Program-made: the position numbers and the translations under genes
Part shown: piece by piece, positions 38,233 through 47,167 of the stretch
Position numbering within the stretch: the stretch's first letter is position 1
How the letters are laid out: each line of letters starts with the position of its first letter
Notes under the pieces: model-generated
What the model was told of the DNA's origin: nothing
Seen by the model: only the letters and a program-made list of their open reading frames with translations
Databases searched by the model: none
Assembly (NCBI RefSeq): GCF_013085255.1
Contig: NZ_JABFCX010000003.1
Location: forward strand, 372,001 to 436,000
Direction: 5' to 3'
Length of the DNA stretch: 64,000 bases
Origin: Parvularcula mediterranea
GTDB taxonomy: Bacteria > Pseudomonadota > Alphaproteobacteria > Caulobacterales > Parvularculaceae

Positions 38233-38862
38233 CTAGAGGCCCAGGGCCTGGGAGAGATCCTGATGCGCCCTTACCTTCGCGGACTGGCGCCAGACGTCTT
38301 CGACTTCAGAGCCAGCGGCTACAAGCAGCGCCGCGCACCGAGGCGCTTCCCCTTTCGAGCCGCGCGGAGGAGACAGAGTCCCCTCGACCGCCCATCCGAG
38401 CGGTGTGCAGGCGAACTCTGTGTCGCGTCTCGCAAGTTCATCTGAGGGCAGCAGGCGCTCGACGATTGTCGCCATACCCATGATCGCCGCCCAGTAGATC
38501 GCGCTGGCATCGAACAGGCCGCGCGCGTCCGCCGAAGCTCCGCAGTCCAAGAGCATGTGCGCAATTGCGGGTGCACCGAGGCTGATGGCCGTGATCAGGA
38601 GGCTATCGCCGCTTGGGACGGGCGGAGGATTGGCTGCCGCCCCCTCATCAAGCAGCACACGGACGAGCGCTGTCCCGCGCTCGTCCGAGATACGGCCGTC
38701 GAAGATGCAGTCGCAAATCGCGTGGATCGGGACCACTGCGTGCCCCTCCCCACATGCGATTGGCCGGTTGGCAGCGTCCGGATTACCTCGAAGCGCCGCA
38801 TGCAGAGCATCCGCGCTGCCAGCGTCGATGGCGGAGCGGAGGGGATGCGGCTCTTCGCTCAT
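38233..38862 (-). CDS. Ankyrin-repeat protein
   Basis: A 209-residue protein with about four ankyrin-type repeats, for example HPLRSAIDAGSADALHAALRGNPDAAN, DSLLITAISLGAPAIAHMLLDCGASADAR, ASAIYWAAIMGMATIVERLLPSDELA and ALLVAAGSEVED. No signal peptide is visible, so it is likely a cytosolic protein-binding module. The ATG overlaps the TGA of the upstream VOC gene (ATGA), so both belong to one transcript. Partners unknown. Confidence 0.82.
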   Translation of the reverse strand: MSEEPHPLRSAIDAGSADALHAALRGNPDAANRPIACGEGHAVVPIHAICDCIFDGRISDERGTALVRVLLDEGAAANPPPVPSGDSLLITAISLGAPAIAHMLLDCGASADARGLFDASAIYWAAIMGMATIVERLLPSDELARRDTEFACTPLGWAVEGTLSPPRGSKGEAPRCAALLVAAGSEVEDVWRQSAKVRAHQDLSQALGL

Positions 38863-39236
38863 CCCGTGGTCTCGTCGAAGAAGCAGAGCTTGTTGCTGTC
38901 GAGATCACGAGCATAGCCCATGTACCACGTGTCGTTCCGCTTGCCCGGTGCACCTTCGTCCTGGCCGCCAAGCTCGAGGGCTTTGGCGTGGAGCGCATCG
39001 ACTTGCTCGGCGGACTTGCAACGCAGCGCGACCATCATGCCGTTCCCGACTGACGCTTCCTCGCCGTCGAAGGGCTTGGTGACGATGATCGAGGGCTGGC
39101 CCTTGCCACCGGCGAAACCGATGTCGGTACTGAACTCACCGATGACCTTGGCGCCGAGGCCTTCGACGAGGATGTCCTTGTAGAAAGCCTTGGCTTTTTC
39201 GAGATCGTTGGTGCCGATGGTGACGTAAGCGATCAT
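38859..39236 (-). CDS. VOC (glyoxalase/bleomycin resistance) family protein
   Basis: A 125-residue vicinal-oxygen-chelate protein with the paired beta-alpha-beta-beta-beta units: IAYVTIGTNDLEKAKAFYKDIL, MMVALRCKSAEQVDALHAKALELGG, and YMGYARDLDSNKLCFF, where the last block holds the usual D-x-x-x-N-x-x-x-F ending. Metal and substrate are unknown. The start is the ATG six bases after AAGGAG, two codons into the local ATGATCATG run. Coupled to the ankyrin gene by an ATGA overlap. Confidence 0.88.
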   Translation of the reverse strand: MIAYVTIGTNDLEKAKAFYKDILVEGLGAKVIGEFSTDIGFAGGKGQPSIIVTKPFDGEEASVGNGMMVALRCKSAEQVDALHAKALELGGQDEGAPGKRNDTWYMGYARDLDSNKLCFFDETTG

Positions 39237-39311
39237 GATCATCTCCTTGTTGGGCGTTGCCCTTTCTTGGAGATGATGTGTCCGCCCTGCCCCTGCGGGC
39301 AAGGCTTTCGC

Positions 39312-42300
39312 TCAGCTGCAGCCTGAGGACGCGCCACAGCTTTCGCAGCGCAGGCAGGTGCCGTTCCGGACCATCGTGAACTGACCGCACTCTCCGCAGG
39401 CGTCGCCTTCATAGCCTTTCAGGCGAGCTTCCTCGCGGTCGTCATGGTCAGCGCCCACAGCGCGCAGGGGCTGCGGCTTAGCCACGGGCTCAGGCGGCTC
39501 GGGATCGAGATCGGTGTCTTCGTCCGCTCCGTCGTTGGCGACATCGTCCTTTTTGCGGAAGCGGTCGAAGTCACCGCCGCGCAGGACGACGAGGTTGTCG
39601 ATCTTCTTTGAGCGCGTGAGGCCCTTCGAGATGAACTTCTGCGCCTCTTTTTCGACGCCTTCTTTTTCGACGCCGCTGCCGACGGTGAAGGTGCCGTCGC
39701 CCTCGGGCACGTGGCCGAGGTCGGAGCGGCCGAGATAGGAGATAGCCAGCTCACGGAAGATATAGTCAAGGATCGAGGTCGCGTTCTTGATCCGGTCATT
39801 GCCGGTGACGGGCCCTGCCGGCTCGAACCGGGTGAAGAGATAGGCGTCCACGAACTCCTCCAGCGGCACGCCATATTGCAGACCGAGGGAGATCGCGATG
39901 GCGAAATTGTTCATCAGCGAACGGAAGGCTGCGCCTTCCTTGTGCATGTCGATGAAGATCTCGCCGATTTCGCCGTCTTCGAATTCGCCCGTGTGCAGAT
40001 AGACCTTATGCCCGCCGACGGTGGCCTTCTGGATGTAGCCCTTGCGGCGGTCGGGAAGCTTGCGGCGGCCCGGGGTGCGCTCGACTATCTTCTCGACGAC
40101 GCGCTCGGCGAACACGCGGCCGCGCTCGCCTTGGGGCAGGTCGAGGAGGTCTTCGGCTTCAAGCTCGTCGACCGCGGCTAGCGTGCTGGAAAGCGGCTGG
40201 CTGAGTTTCGAGCCATCGCGGTAGAGTGCGACGGCCTTGAGGCCCTGACGGTGAGCGGCGTTGTAGGCTTCGATGCAGTGGTGGACCTGCGCGGCGGCTG
40301 GCAGGTTGACGGTCTTGGAGATTGCTCCGGACACAAAGGGTTGGACAGCGGCCATCATGTCGATGTGAGCCGCGACGGAGAGCGCGCGGCTGCCGATCCT
40401 GCCGCAGGGAGCGGCGCAATCGAAGACCGGCAGATGCTCGCGCTTCAAGTGGGGCGCGCCTTCCAGCGTCATTGTCCCGCAGCAATAGAGATTGGCGCGG
40501 TGGACGTCTTCGTCAGTGAAGCCTAGATCGCGGAGCGTTCTGTACCCTGACTGGCCGAGCTGTTCGTCGTCGAAACCGAGCGTGCCTCGGAGGAAGCTTT
40601 CGCCGAGGACCTCCCGGGTGAAGACGTAGGAGACGTCGAAGGCTGTCTTCAGGGCGTCTTCTACGGCCTGAATCTGGCGCTCGCCGAAGCCCTCATCGCG
40701 CAGGGCGTCGAAGGGAACGCCGGGGGCGCCTTCGAGGGTCTGGCGACCGAGGGCGTAGGTGGTGATGTCGCGGATTTCGGCTTCGGAATAGCCGAGGCGC
40801 TGGAGCGCTCTTGGTACGGACTGGTTGATGATCTTGACCGTGCCGCCGCCGACGAGCTGCTTGAATTTGACGAGCGCGTAGTCGGGCTCGACGCCGGTGG
40901 TGTCGCAATCCATTAGGAGGCCGATGGTCCCCGTGGGCGCGATGGCGGAGACCTGGGCGTTGCGGATGCCATGCTCGGTGGAGGCGGTGACGGCATCGTC
41001 GAGGGTGGTCGCGGCTGCCTGAGCGAGCCCTTCGAACGGCACGACGGCCTGGTCGAGGGTCATGGGCTCTATCGAGAGGTTCTCATAGTGATGGCTGCCG
41101 AGGCCTGCGCGGTGGTTGCGCAGCACACGGAGGGCTGGCTCGCGGTTGGCTTCGAAGCGGTCGAAGGCGCCGACTTTCTCAGCCATCTCTGCCGAGGTGC
41201 CGTAGGCGACGCCTTGCATGAGGGCGGAGATGGCGCCTGCGGCGGCGCGGCCTTCTTCGCTGTCGTAGGGGATGCCGGAGGACATCAGGAGCCCGCCGAG
41301 GTTGGCGAAGCCGAGGCCGAGGGTCCGGTAGCGCCAGCTCCGCTCTGCGATCGCCGCGGAGGGGTAGCTGGCCATGCCGACGGAGATTTCGAGGGCGATG
41401 GTCAGGAGACGGCAGGCGGCTGCGAGGCCGTCATGGTCGAAGCTTCCATCCTCGCGGAGGAACTTGATGAGGTTGACCGAGGCGAGGTTGCAGGCCGTGT
41501 CGTCGAGGAACATATATTCCGAGCACGGATTGGATGCGGTGATCTCGCCATCGTTCGGGCAGGTGTGCCACTCATTGATGGTGTCGTGGAACTGGACACC
41601 CGGATCAGCGGAGGCCCATGCCGCCTCGCCGATGGTCTGCCAGAGGTCCGCTGCTGGAACCGTGCGGACCTCCGCGCCATCGACGCGGCGCTTGAGGGAC
41701 CAGTCGGCGCCCTCCTCCACAGCCTGCAGGAAGGCATTAGTGATGCGCACGGAGAGGTTGGCGTTCTGGCCGGAGACCGTGCGGTAGCCTTCTGAGTCCC
41801 AGTCGACGCTGAAGACAGGCAGCGAGAGCGCCGCACCGCTCTCGCGCAGCATCCTCAGGGCACGGTCGATCAGTCCCGCGGGCACACCATCACGCTTGGC
41901 AGCAGCGACGGAGCGGCGGAGGCGGTCATTGCCTTTGACGTCGAAGCGGACGCTGTCGGGGGCGTCTTCCGTGGCCTTGGCAATGCGGCGGAGGTGGCGT
42001 TCGATGACGACGGAACCAGCTGCGAGGCAGGCGACCTTTTCCTCTTCCTGGCGCTTCCAGAGGACGAATTCCTCGATGTCGGGGTGGTCGGCGTCGAGGA
42101 CGACCATCTTGGCCGCACGGCGGGTGGTGCCGCCTGACTTGATGGCGCCTGCCGCGGCGTCGGCGACTTTCAGGAAGCTGATGAGCCCCGAGGTTGATCC
42201 GCCTGCGGAGAGAGGTTCACCGGCCGAGCGCAGGGCGGAGAAATTGCTGCCTGAGCCCGAGCCATATTTGAAAAGCTTCGCCTCGCGGGTGATGAGGTCG

Positions 42301-42884
42301 AAGACGCCGTTCTCACCGACGAGGCTGTCCTCGACCGACTGGATGAAGCAGGCATGGGGCTGGGGGTGTGCGTAGACATCGGCGACTTCGACAGCCTCGC
42401 CAGCTTGCGGGTCATAGCGGAAGTGCCCGCGGCTTTCCGAGCTCAGGCCGTAGGCCCAGTGGAGGCCCGTGGAGAACCATTGGGGCGAGTTGGGCGCGGC
42501 GATCTGCTGCTCGAGGAGCGCGAAGATCTCGTCGCGGAAGGTTTCGGCGTCTTCGGGGCTGAGGAGGCCCTGCTTGATGCCGTGATAGGCCCAGGCGGAA
42601 GCGATGCGTCCGAAGGCTCGGCGAGCGTCGGTCTCGCTTCCGAGCTCGGCGCCGTCGGCAGGTTTGCGGGGCTGGAGGCTTTCGGGGATCCCCTGCTCCT
42701 TAGCCGCCGCGACGGTCGCCGAGGGAACGCCGCGCTTCCTGAAGTACTTCCGCGCGAGGATGTCTGTCGCCAGCTGCGAGAAGCCCTCGGGCACCGAGAC
42801 GGTGAGCGCCCCAGTGTCCAGCATCACCTCGCGCTCTTCGTAGGCGGGGGCGGGTCTCTTCGAAAACAGCGGTTCGATACGCAT
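39312..42884 (-). CDS. nrdJ: Vitamin B12-dependent (class II) ribonucleotide reductase
   Basis: Reduces ribonucleotides for DNA synthesis using adenosylcobalamin; 1,190 residues, normal for alphaproteobacterial NrdJ. Blocks in order: [29 protein letters not shown] with the substrate site, [55 protein letters not shown] (active-site Asn, Cys and Glu region), and a TRMS-like TSASEHG type loop in [23 protein letters not shown]. The C-terminus has a zinc-ribbon tail CGECGQ and [14 protein letters not shown]. Start at the ATG 42884, with AAGGAG about 11 bases upstream. No intein is present. A cobalamin riboswitch is not evident. Confidence 0.95.
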   Translation of the reverse strand: MRIEPLFSKRPAPAYEEREVMLDTGALTVSVPEGFSQLATDILARKYFRKRGVPSATVAAAKEQGIPESLQPRKPADGAELGSETDARRAFGRIASAWAYHGIKQGLLSPEDAETFRDEIFALLEQQIAAPNSPQWFSTGLHWAYGLSSESRGHFRYDPQAGEAVEVADVYAHPQPHACFIQSVEDSLVGENGVFDLITREAKLFKYGSGSGSNFSALRSAGEPLSAGGSTSGLISFLKVADAAAGAIKSGGTTRRAAKMVVLDADHPDIEEFVLWKRQEEEKVACLAAGSVVIERHLRRIAKATEDAPDSVRFDVKGNDRLRRSVAAAKRDGVPAGLIDRALRMLRESGAALSLPVFSVDWDSEGYRTVSGQNANLSVRITNAFLQAVEEGADWSLKRRVDGAEVRTVPAADLWQTIGEAAWASADPGVQFHDTINEWHTCPNDGEITASNPCSEYMFLDDTACNLASVNLIKFLREDGSFDHDGLAAACRLLTIALEISVGMASYPSAAIAERSWRYRTLGLGFANLGGLLMSSGIPYDSEEGRAAAGAISALMQGVAYGTSAEMAEKVGAFDRFEANREPALRVLRNHRAGLGSHHYENLSIEPMTLDQAVVPFEGLAQAAATTLDDAVTASTEHGIRNAQVSAIAPTGTIGLLMDCDTTGVEPDYALVKFKQLVGGGTVKIINQSVPRALQRLGYSEAEIRDITTYALGRQTLEGAPGVPFDALRDEGFGERQIQAVEDALKTAFDVSYVFTREVLGESFLRGTLGFDDEQLGQSGYRTLRDLGFTDEDVHRANLYCCGTMTLEGAPHLKREHLPVFDCAAPCGRIGSRALSVAAHIDMMAAVQPFVSGAISKTVNLPAAAQVHHCIEAYNAAHRQGLKAVALYRDGSKLSQPLSSTLAAVDELEAEDLLDLPQGERGRVFAERVVEKIVERTPGRRKLPDRRKGYIQKATVGGHKVYLHTGEFEDGEIGEIFIDMHKEGAAFRSLMNNFAIAISLGLQYGVPLEEFVDAYLFTRFEPAGPVTGNDRIKNATSILDYIFRELAISYLGRSDLGHVPEGDGTFTVGSGVEKEGVEKEAQKFISKGLTRSKKIDNLVVLRGGDFDRFRKKDDVANDGADEDTDLDPEPPEPVAKPQPLRAVGADHDDREEARLKGYEGDACGECGQFTMVRNGTCLRCESCGASSGCS

Positions 42885-43081
42885 GGCGGCCGGTTCTCCT
42901 TGCCGAAGCATAGACTACCATTGGCAGTGCTTCGCGGCGAATGGGAAGCCCATCCACGACCCCAAACATTTCATAGCCTTCATACGCTGAACTGCTGTGC
43001 AACTGCGCAAAGCAGTGGCCGGATGGATGACAAAAAGCCGCTGCGAACCTATTCTATGCTCTCAACTTGGGAGTGCGCAGC

Positions 43082-43621
43082 ATGACCGACGGCACGCCAG
43101 AGGGCCACCGTTCGGACGGCGACACCGCGGAAGTTCGTGAGATCCGCGGCACGGTCAAATGGTTTGACCAGACCAAGGGCTATGGCTTCATCACTCCCGA
43201 CGATGGCTCCTCGGACGTGATGCTGCACAGCTCCTGCCTGCGTTCCAGTGGGCACGGCACGCCGGAGGAAGGCGCGCTGATCGTCTGCGAGGCGATCAAG
43301 CGGGCCAAGGGTCTTCAGGCTGTTCGGGTGATCGACCTCAAGGGCGGGACGGCAAAGCCGATTGCCCCTGCCCCGATGCCGCCCGGCAGCGAGGAGCCTC
43401 AGGGCCCGATGAAGGTCCTGACCGTGAAGTGGTTCAGCCGCGCCAAGGGCTATGGGTTCCTGCTCGAGGATGGCTCGACCGAAGACATCTTCGTCCACAT
43501 GGAAACCGTCAGGGCCGGAGGGTTCACCGAGCTTGAGCCGGGTCAGCTTGTGATGGGGAGCCTTGTGAGAGGACCCAAGGGCCTGCTCGCGAAGACCATA
43601 GGGCCACACCGGACCCACTAA
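43082..43621 (+). CDS. Double cold-shock-domain protein
   Basis: A 179-residue RNA/DNA chaperone with two CSD folds. First: [28 protein letters not shown] (RNP1 KGYGFI). Second: [27 protein letters not shown] (KGYGFL and DIFVH). A Pro-rich linker (about 100-115) separates them. Two-domain CSPs of this length are typical of alphaproteobacteria. GGGAG precedes the chosen ATG. The gene is convergent with the LysR gene, 2 bases apart. Confidence 0.93.
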   Translation: MTDGTPEGHRSDGDTAEVREIRGTVKWFDQTKGYGFITPDDGSSDVMLHSSCLRSSGHGTPEEGALIVCEAIKRAKGLQAVRVIDLKGGTAKPIAPAPMPPGSEEPQGPMKVLTVKWFSRAKGYGFLLEDGSTEDIFVHMETVRAGGFTELEPGQLVMGSLVRGPKGLLAKTIGPHRTH

Positions 43622-43623
43622 GG

Positions 43624-44517
43624 TCAGAGCTCCTTGCGCAGGCCGTCAGCTATCGCATCGAAGACGACGCGTATCTTCCGGCTGGTGCGCAGCTCCCTGT
43701 GGGTGACGAGCCAGACCGGTACCTCGATAGGCTCGGCATCGGGGAAGACTTTCTCCATGCCTTCCACCGCCTCCACAGCATCGCGGGTCAGGATGCTGAT
43801 GCCGAGACCGGATTTTACGAGTTCGAGGTAGAGAGGCCCGCTAGTCGTCGTGATGGGCAGGTTCGCCTCTGATGCAGGAAGGCCCATGCTGCTCAGCACA
43901 GGGAGCACCACGTTCGCGGCCTCGAACCCGATGAAGTCGAGCTGAGCGAGATCGGCCGGGGTCTCCGGCCGCCCTTTGTGGTCGAGGTAGCTCCGGTGGG
44001 CATAGAGGTAGGCGTCGATCGTGCCGACCTGCTTGCCGATCAGCTCAGCCTGCATGGGCCTTGTATGGCGAATGGCGATGTCGGCGTCACGGCGGGTCAG
44101 GTCCTGAAGCTGGTTCGACGTGAGGACGTGGATCCTGAGGTTCGGGTGCTCCTCGCGCAGTGCACGGAGGATTGGCGGCATCGTGTGGACGGCGAAGAGG
44201 TCGGTCGAGGTGATCGAGACCTCGCCGCTGATCTCTTCGGACTGACCCGACGCGATGAAAGAGAGCTTCATGGCGCTGTCGCGCATGGCCCGGGCGTGAA
44301 CGAGCATCTCGCGGCCTGACTCGGTCAGGATCATCGTCCTCGGCCCGCGCTCGAAGAGGGTCACGCCGAGCTGAGTCTCAAGCGCTGTGACCTGCCGGCT
44401 GAGCGTTGGCTGGGTCTGGCCGAGCGCCCGCGCGGCTGCTGACAGGGAGCCCTCCTCGGCCGTGGCGAGGAAGGCCCTGACTTGGGACCAGTCATAGGTG
44501 ATGGCGCGCCAGCTCAT
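43624..44517 (-). CDS. LysR family transcriptional regulator
   Basis: A 297-residue regulator. N-terminal winged helix-turn-helix YDWSQVRAFLATAEEGSLSAAARALGQTQPTLSRQVTALETQLGVTLFERGPR, then a periplasmic-binding-protein-like effector domain (about 93-290; SGEVSITSTDLFAVHTMPPILRALREEHPNLRIHVLT). It is transcribed divergently from a SAM methyltransferase gene, with an 11-base perfect inverted repeat in the gap that is the likely operator. Ligand unknown. Confidence 0.92.
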   Translation of the reverse strand: MSWRAITYDWSQVRAFLATAEEGSLSAAARALGQTQPTLSRQVTALETQLGVTLFERGPRTMILTESGREMLVHARAMRDSAMKLSFIASGQSEEISGEVSITSTDLFAVHTMPPILRALREEHPNLRIHVLTSNQLQDLTRRDADIAIRHTRPMQAELIGKQVGTIDAYLYAHRSYLDHKGRPETPADLAQLDFIGFEAANVVLPVLSSMGLPASEANLPITTTSGPLYLELVKSGLGISILTRDAVEAVEGMEKVFPDAEPIEVPVWLVTHRELRTSRKIRVVFDAIADGLRKEL

Positions 44518-44520
44518 CTA

Positions 44521-44566
44521 TCTGCGTATAGCAAACCTGCAAGTTCCGGCAATTTCTATACGCAGA
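44521..44566. promoter_or_regulatory. Probable LysR-type operator
   Basis: A perfect inverted repeat, TCTGCGTATAG (44521-44531) and CTATACGCAGA (44556-44566), lies in the 103-base divergent gap between the LysR gene and the methyltransferase gene. Half-sites of this size and a 24-base spacer are compatible with a LysR tetramer binding region that controls both promoters. Confidence 0.6.
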
Positions 44567-44620
44567 CCGCACTCATAGATCAGCCTCGTCAACAGAACGA
44601 ACGCGGCAGGAGATCAGAGG

Positions 44621-45448
44621 ATGCAAGGTCAAACGGCGATGGTAGAGCGGGAGCCGAGAACGATCCCGGTGGCGTCGCGCAGCTTTGGCTCGTGGCGGGT
44701 CGCGGTGGAGCGGGAGGTCCTGGAGACGGACCGGCTGGCGCAGCGATACGACGAAGAGGCCAAGGGCTGGAAGAAGACCCTCCGCAGGCTGGGCGTTCCC
44801 CAGGCCTACAGGTCTGTGTTCGAGACCTGGCGCAACAGGCGCGGCCTCGGCCCGATGGAGGCGCGCGGGTTCAAGGTCCTCGATGCAGGGATCGGCGACG
44901 GCGCCTTCGCAGCGGGGATCGTCGGTGCCCTTGGCAGCATGATCCATGTCACCGGCCTCGATATCGCACCGGGGATGCTGGACCTTGCCGGTGAGCTTTT
45001 CGAGGGGCTTGGCGTGAAGCACGCTCTTCAGGTGGGCGATGCGCGGCAGCTGCCCTTCCCTTCGAACAGCTTCGACGTCGTGATCTCGGCGCACATGCTG
45101 GAGCATCTCGACGATCCGCTGACGGCACTACGGGAGATGCTCCGGGTGCTGAAGCCCGGTGGGGAGCTGATCCTCGCCATAACGAAGCGGAGCTTGCCCG
45201 GGAGGCTGGTCCAGCTTCTCTGGCGGACCCATGCCATCGAAGCTGGGGACGCACTCGGATGGCTGACGGACACAGGGTTCGAGGCGGCATCGCTGCTCGA
45301 GTTGCAGGGTGCCTCGCTGGTGCGCGCGCTGAGTGTCTTCGTCACTGCAACCAAACCCAACCAAGATGCGGGCGATGCCCTAGGGTCCAGACCCATAAAT
45401 CTCGCGGGGTTTGGCGTCCGGTCCCTCGCCCGCTCGGCTAGAAGCTGA
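44621..45448 (+). CDS. Class I SAM-dependent methyltransferase with repeat-derived C-terminus
   Basis: A 275-residue Methyltransf_11-type enzyme. SAM motifs: FKVLDAGIGDGAFAAGIVGAL (motif I), VTGLDIAPGMLDLAGEL (motif post-I) and FDVVISAHMLEHLDDPLTALREMLRVLKPGGELILAI (motifs II-III). The first 60 residues form an N-terminal cap. Substrate unknown. From base 45381 the frame continues into the 270-bp palindromic element, so the last 22 residues come from the repeat and the native C-terminus has been replaced. Divergent from the LysR gene and likely its target. Confidence 0.85.
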   Translation: MQGQTAMVEREPRTIPVASRSFGSWRVAVEREVLETDRLAQRYDEEAKGWKKTLRRLGVPQAYRSVFETWRNRRGLGPMEARGFKVLDAGIGDGAFAAGIVGALGSMIHVTGLDIAPGMLDLAGELFEGLGVKHALQVGDARQLPFPSNSFDVVISAHMLEHLDDPLTALREMLRVLKPGGELILAITKRSLPGRLVQLLWRTHAIEAGDALGWLTDTGFEAASLLELQGASLVRALSVFVTATKPNQDAGDALGSRPINLAGFGVRSLARSARS

Positions 45449-45650
45449 GGAGCCGAAATGGCTGGCCCTTTTGGTTCCTCAGCGCCGACGTCCGACGGGC
45501 GAGGGTCGGACGTCCGAAGGATCGGGCGGTCTGGCGCTCTGTCGTCGTCGCTGAACCTTGAAAGGGCTGGCCCTTCCTGCGGCCCAGCTCCTAGCCAGCG
45601 CGCCAGTCCACCTCGACCAAACCCCACGAGATTTGTGGGTCTGAACCCTA
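45381..45650 (+). repeat. MITE-like 270-bp palindromic element, copy 2
   Basis: Terminal inverted repeats begin TAGGGTCCAGACCCATAAAT at the left and end ATTTGTGGGTCTGAACCCTA at the right. Between the copies, ACCCA/TGGGT arms here replace CCTCA/TGAGT in copy 1, keeping the pair. It starts inside the coding region of the upstream methyltransferase gene and ends exactly at AAGGAG, the ribosome-binding site of the next one. Confidence 0.85.
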
Positions 45651-45661
45651 AGGAGTCTCTC

Positions 45662-46282
45662 ATGAAAGACGCAACATTCTGGGACCGGATGGCGGAGAAG
45701 TACTTCGCCAAGCCGATCGACGACCAAGAAGCCTACGAGACCAAGCTGCGGCTGACCCAGGAGCACCTGTCTCCTGACGCCGAGGTCTTGGAGATCGGCT
45801 GCGGCACAGGCGGGACGGCCCTTCGGCACGCGGCGCATGCCAAGCATATCCATGCCGTGGACTTCTCCTCGGAGATGATCCGTATCGGCCGGGAGCAAGC
45901 TGCGCGGGATGGGGTCGGCAACGTCTCCTTCGAGGTCGGCGATGCGGTTGGGTACGAGGCCGAGCGGGAGGGCTATGACGCTGTGCTGGCGCTGAGCGTT
46001 CTTCACCTGCTTCGCGAGCCGGGGGCGTTCATCGCGAAGGCGGCAAGCTGGCTGAAGCCCGGCGGGGTCTTGGTGTCGAGCACGGCATGCCTTGGCGACA
46101 ACATGGCATGGTTCAAGCTGGTGGGCCCCGTGGGAAGAGCTGTCGGCAAGATGCCCTACCTCAATGTCTTCAAGGAGGAAGACCTGCTCGGCATGCATCG
46201 CGAGGCTGGCTTGACGATCGAGACCCATTGGAAGCCGGGCACGGGCCCTGCGCTGTTCCTGATCGCGAAGAAGGCGGCCTGA
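45662..46282 (+). CDS. Class I SAM-dependent methyltransferase
   Basis: A 206-residue Methyltransf_25-type enzyme beginning MKDATFWDRMAEKYFAKPI. Motif I is AEVLEIGCGTGGTALRHA, then IHAVDFSSEMIRIG, VSFEVGDAVGYE and YDAVLALSVLHLLREP, with LKPGGVLVSSTACLG. It resembles methyltransferases that act on small molecules or quinones; the substrate is unknown. The ATG lies 7 bases after AAGGAG, and the leader upstream is the palindromic element, so translation may be affected by its hairpin. Confidence 0.88.
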   Translation: MKDATFWDRMAEKYFAKPIDDQEAYETKLRLTQEHLSPDAEVLEIGCGTGGTALRHAAHAKHIHAVDFSSEMIRIGREQAARDGVGNVSFEVGDAVGYEAEREGYDAVLALSVLHLLREPGAFIAKAASWLKPGGVLVSSTACLGDNMAWFKLVGPVGRAVGKMPYLNVFKEEDLLGMHREAGLTIETHWKPGTGPALFLIAKKAA

Positions 46283-46320
46283 CTTTCTCCCAAGTGCGCG
46301 GCTGTGCTAGCGGCCGCGCG

Positions 46321-47085
46321 ATGACTTCCGATCCTTCCTCTCCCGCCCAGCCGCTGATCGTTCTTGTTCGTCCCCAGATGGGGGAGAATATCGGTGCGGC
46401 GGCTCGGGCGATGCTGAACTTTGGCCTGACGGGCATGCGGATCGTGGCGCCTCGCGATGGCTGGCCCAATCCCAAGGCTACAGCGATGGCTGCGGGTGCT
46501 GGATCGGTGCTCGATAGCGCGCGGGTCTTCGATACCGTGGCCGAGGCGACGGCGGACTGCTCCTACGTCGTAGCGACGACGGCGCGCCAGCGGGGCCTGT
46601 TCCTGCCTGTCCATGATGCCGAGGAAAGCGCGCAGCTGATCCGTCAGAAACAGGCAGGCGGCGAGCGTTGCGCGATCCTCTTCGGCGGGGAGAAGTCGGG
46701 CCTAGCCACCGATGATGTGGCCCACGCCAACCAGATCCTGACCCTGCCCGTGAACCCTGAGTTCAGCTCACTGAACCTCGCACAGGCTGTCCTTCTCACC
46801 GCCTATGCGTGGCGGCGGGCGGAGGATGCGTCCCTGCCGTTCGAGAGCCCTTACGAGAACGTGCCTGCGCCTCGCGAAGAGCTCGACGGAATGCTCAGCC
46901 ATTTGAATGGCGTCCTCGACGACGCGGGCTACTTCTACCCCGAAGACAAGAGGAAGACTCTCGAGCGCAACGTCAGGACGCTGTTCACCCATGCCGGTTT
47001 CACCGAGGCGGAGATCCGTCTCTTCCGCGGCATGATCAGGCAGCTCGGCTACTGGGGGCGCAGGGAGGACAGCACCTCAGAGTAG
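46321..47085 (+). CDS. trmJ: tRNA (cytidine/uridine-2'-O)-methyltransferase TrmJ
   Basis: SpoU-family (SPOUT) enzyme of 254 residues that methylates the ribose of residue 32 in tRNAs. N-terminal IVLVRPQMGENIGAAARAMLNFGL, then CAILFGGEKSGLATDDVAHANQILTLPVNPEFSSLNLAQAVLLTAYAWRR, the trefoil-knot motifs 2 and 3. The C-terminal helical extension (LNGVLDDAGYFYPEDKRKTLERNVRTLFTHAGFTEAEIRLFRGMIRQL) is typical of TrmJ. I chose the ATG at 46321; the frame extends upstream but overlaps the previous gene. Confidence 0.92.
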   Translation: MTSDPSSPAQPLIVLVRPQMGENIGAAARAMLNFGLTGMRIVAPRDGWPNPKATAMAAGAGSVLDSARVFDTVAEATADCSYVVATTARQRGLFLPVHDAEESAQLIRQKQAGGERCAILFGGEKSGLATDDVAHANQILTLPVNPEFSSLNLAQAVLLTAYAWRRAEDASLPFESPYENVPAPREELDGMLSHLNGVLDDAGYFYPEDKRKTLERNVRTLFTHAGFTEAEIRLFRGMIRQLGYWGRREDSTSE

Positions 47086-47167
47086 CAATTCTTAGCCGGT
47101 CTCCTCTAAGGCGTGCGGTAAGAACGAGAGCAGCGGCGGCCTCGAGGCCACTGCGGACGGGTGGACG

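Noticed and set aside
39312-42884. Intein or frameshift in nrdJ
   Set aside because: Length and block order match standard alphaproteobacterial NrdJ, and the frame is continuous.
42885-43081. Cobalamin riboswitch in front of nrdJ
   Set aside because: Only a GGCCACTG string is present; the other conserved boxes and their order are missing.
45458-45661. N-terminal extension of the second methyltransferase
   Set aside because: It translates the palindromic element; the AAGGAG and the conserved MKDATFWDRMAEKY start place the gene at 45662.
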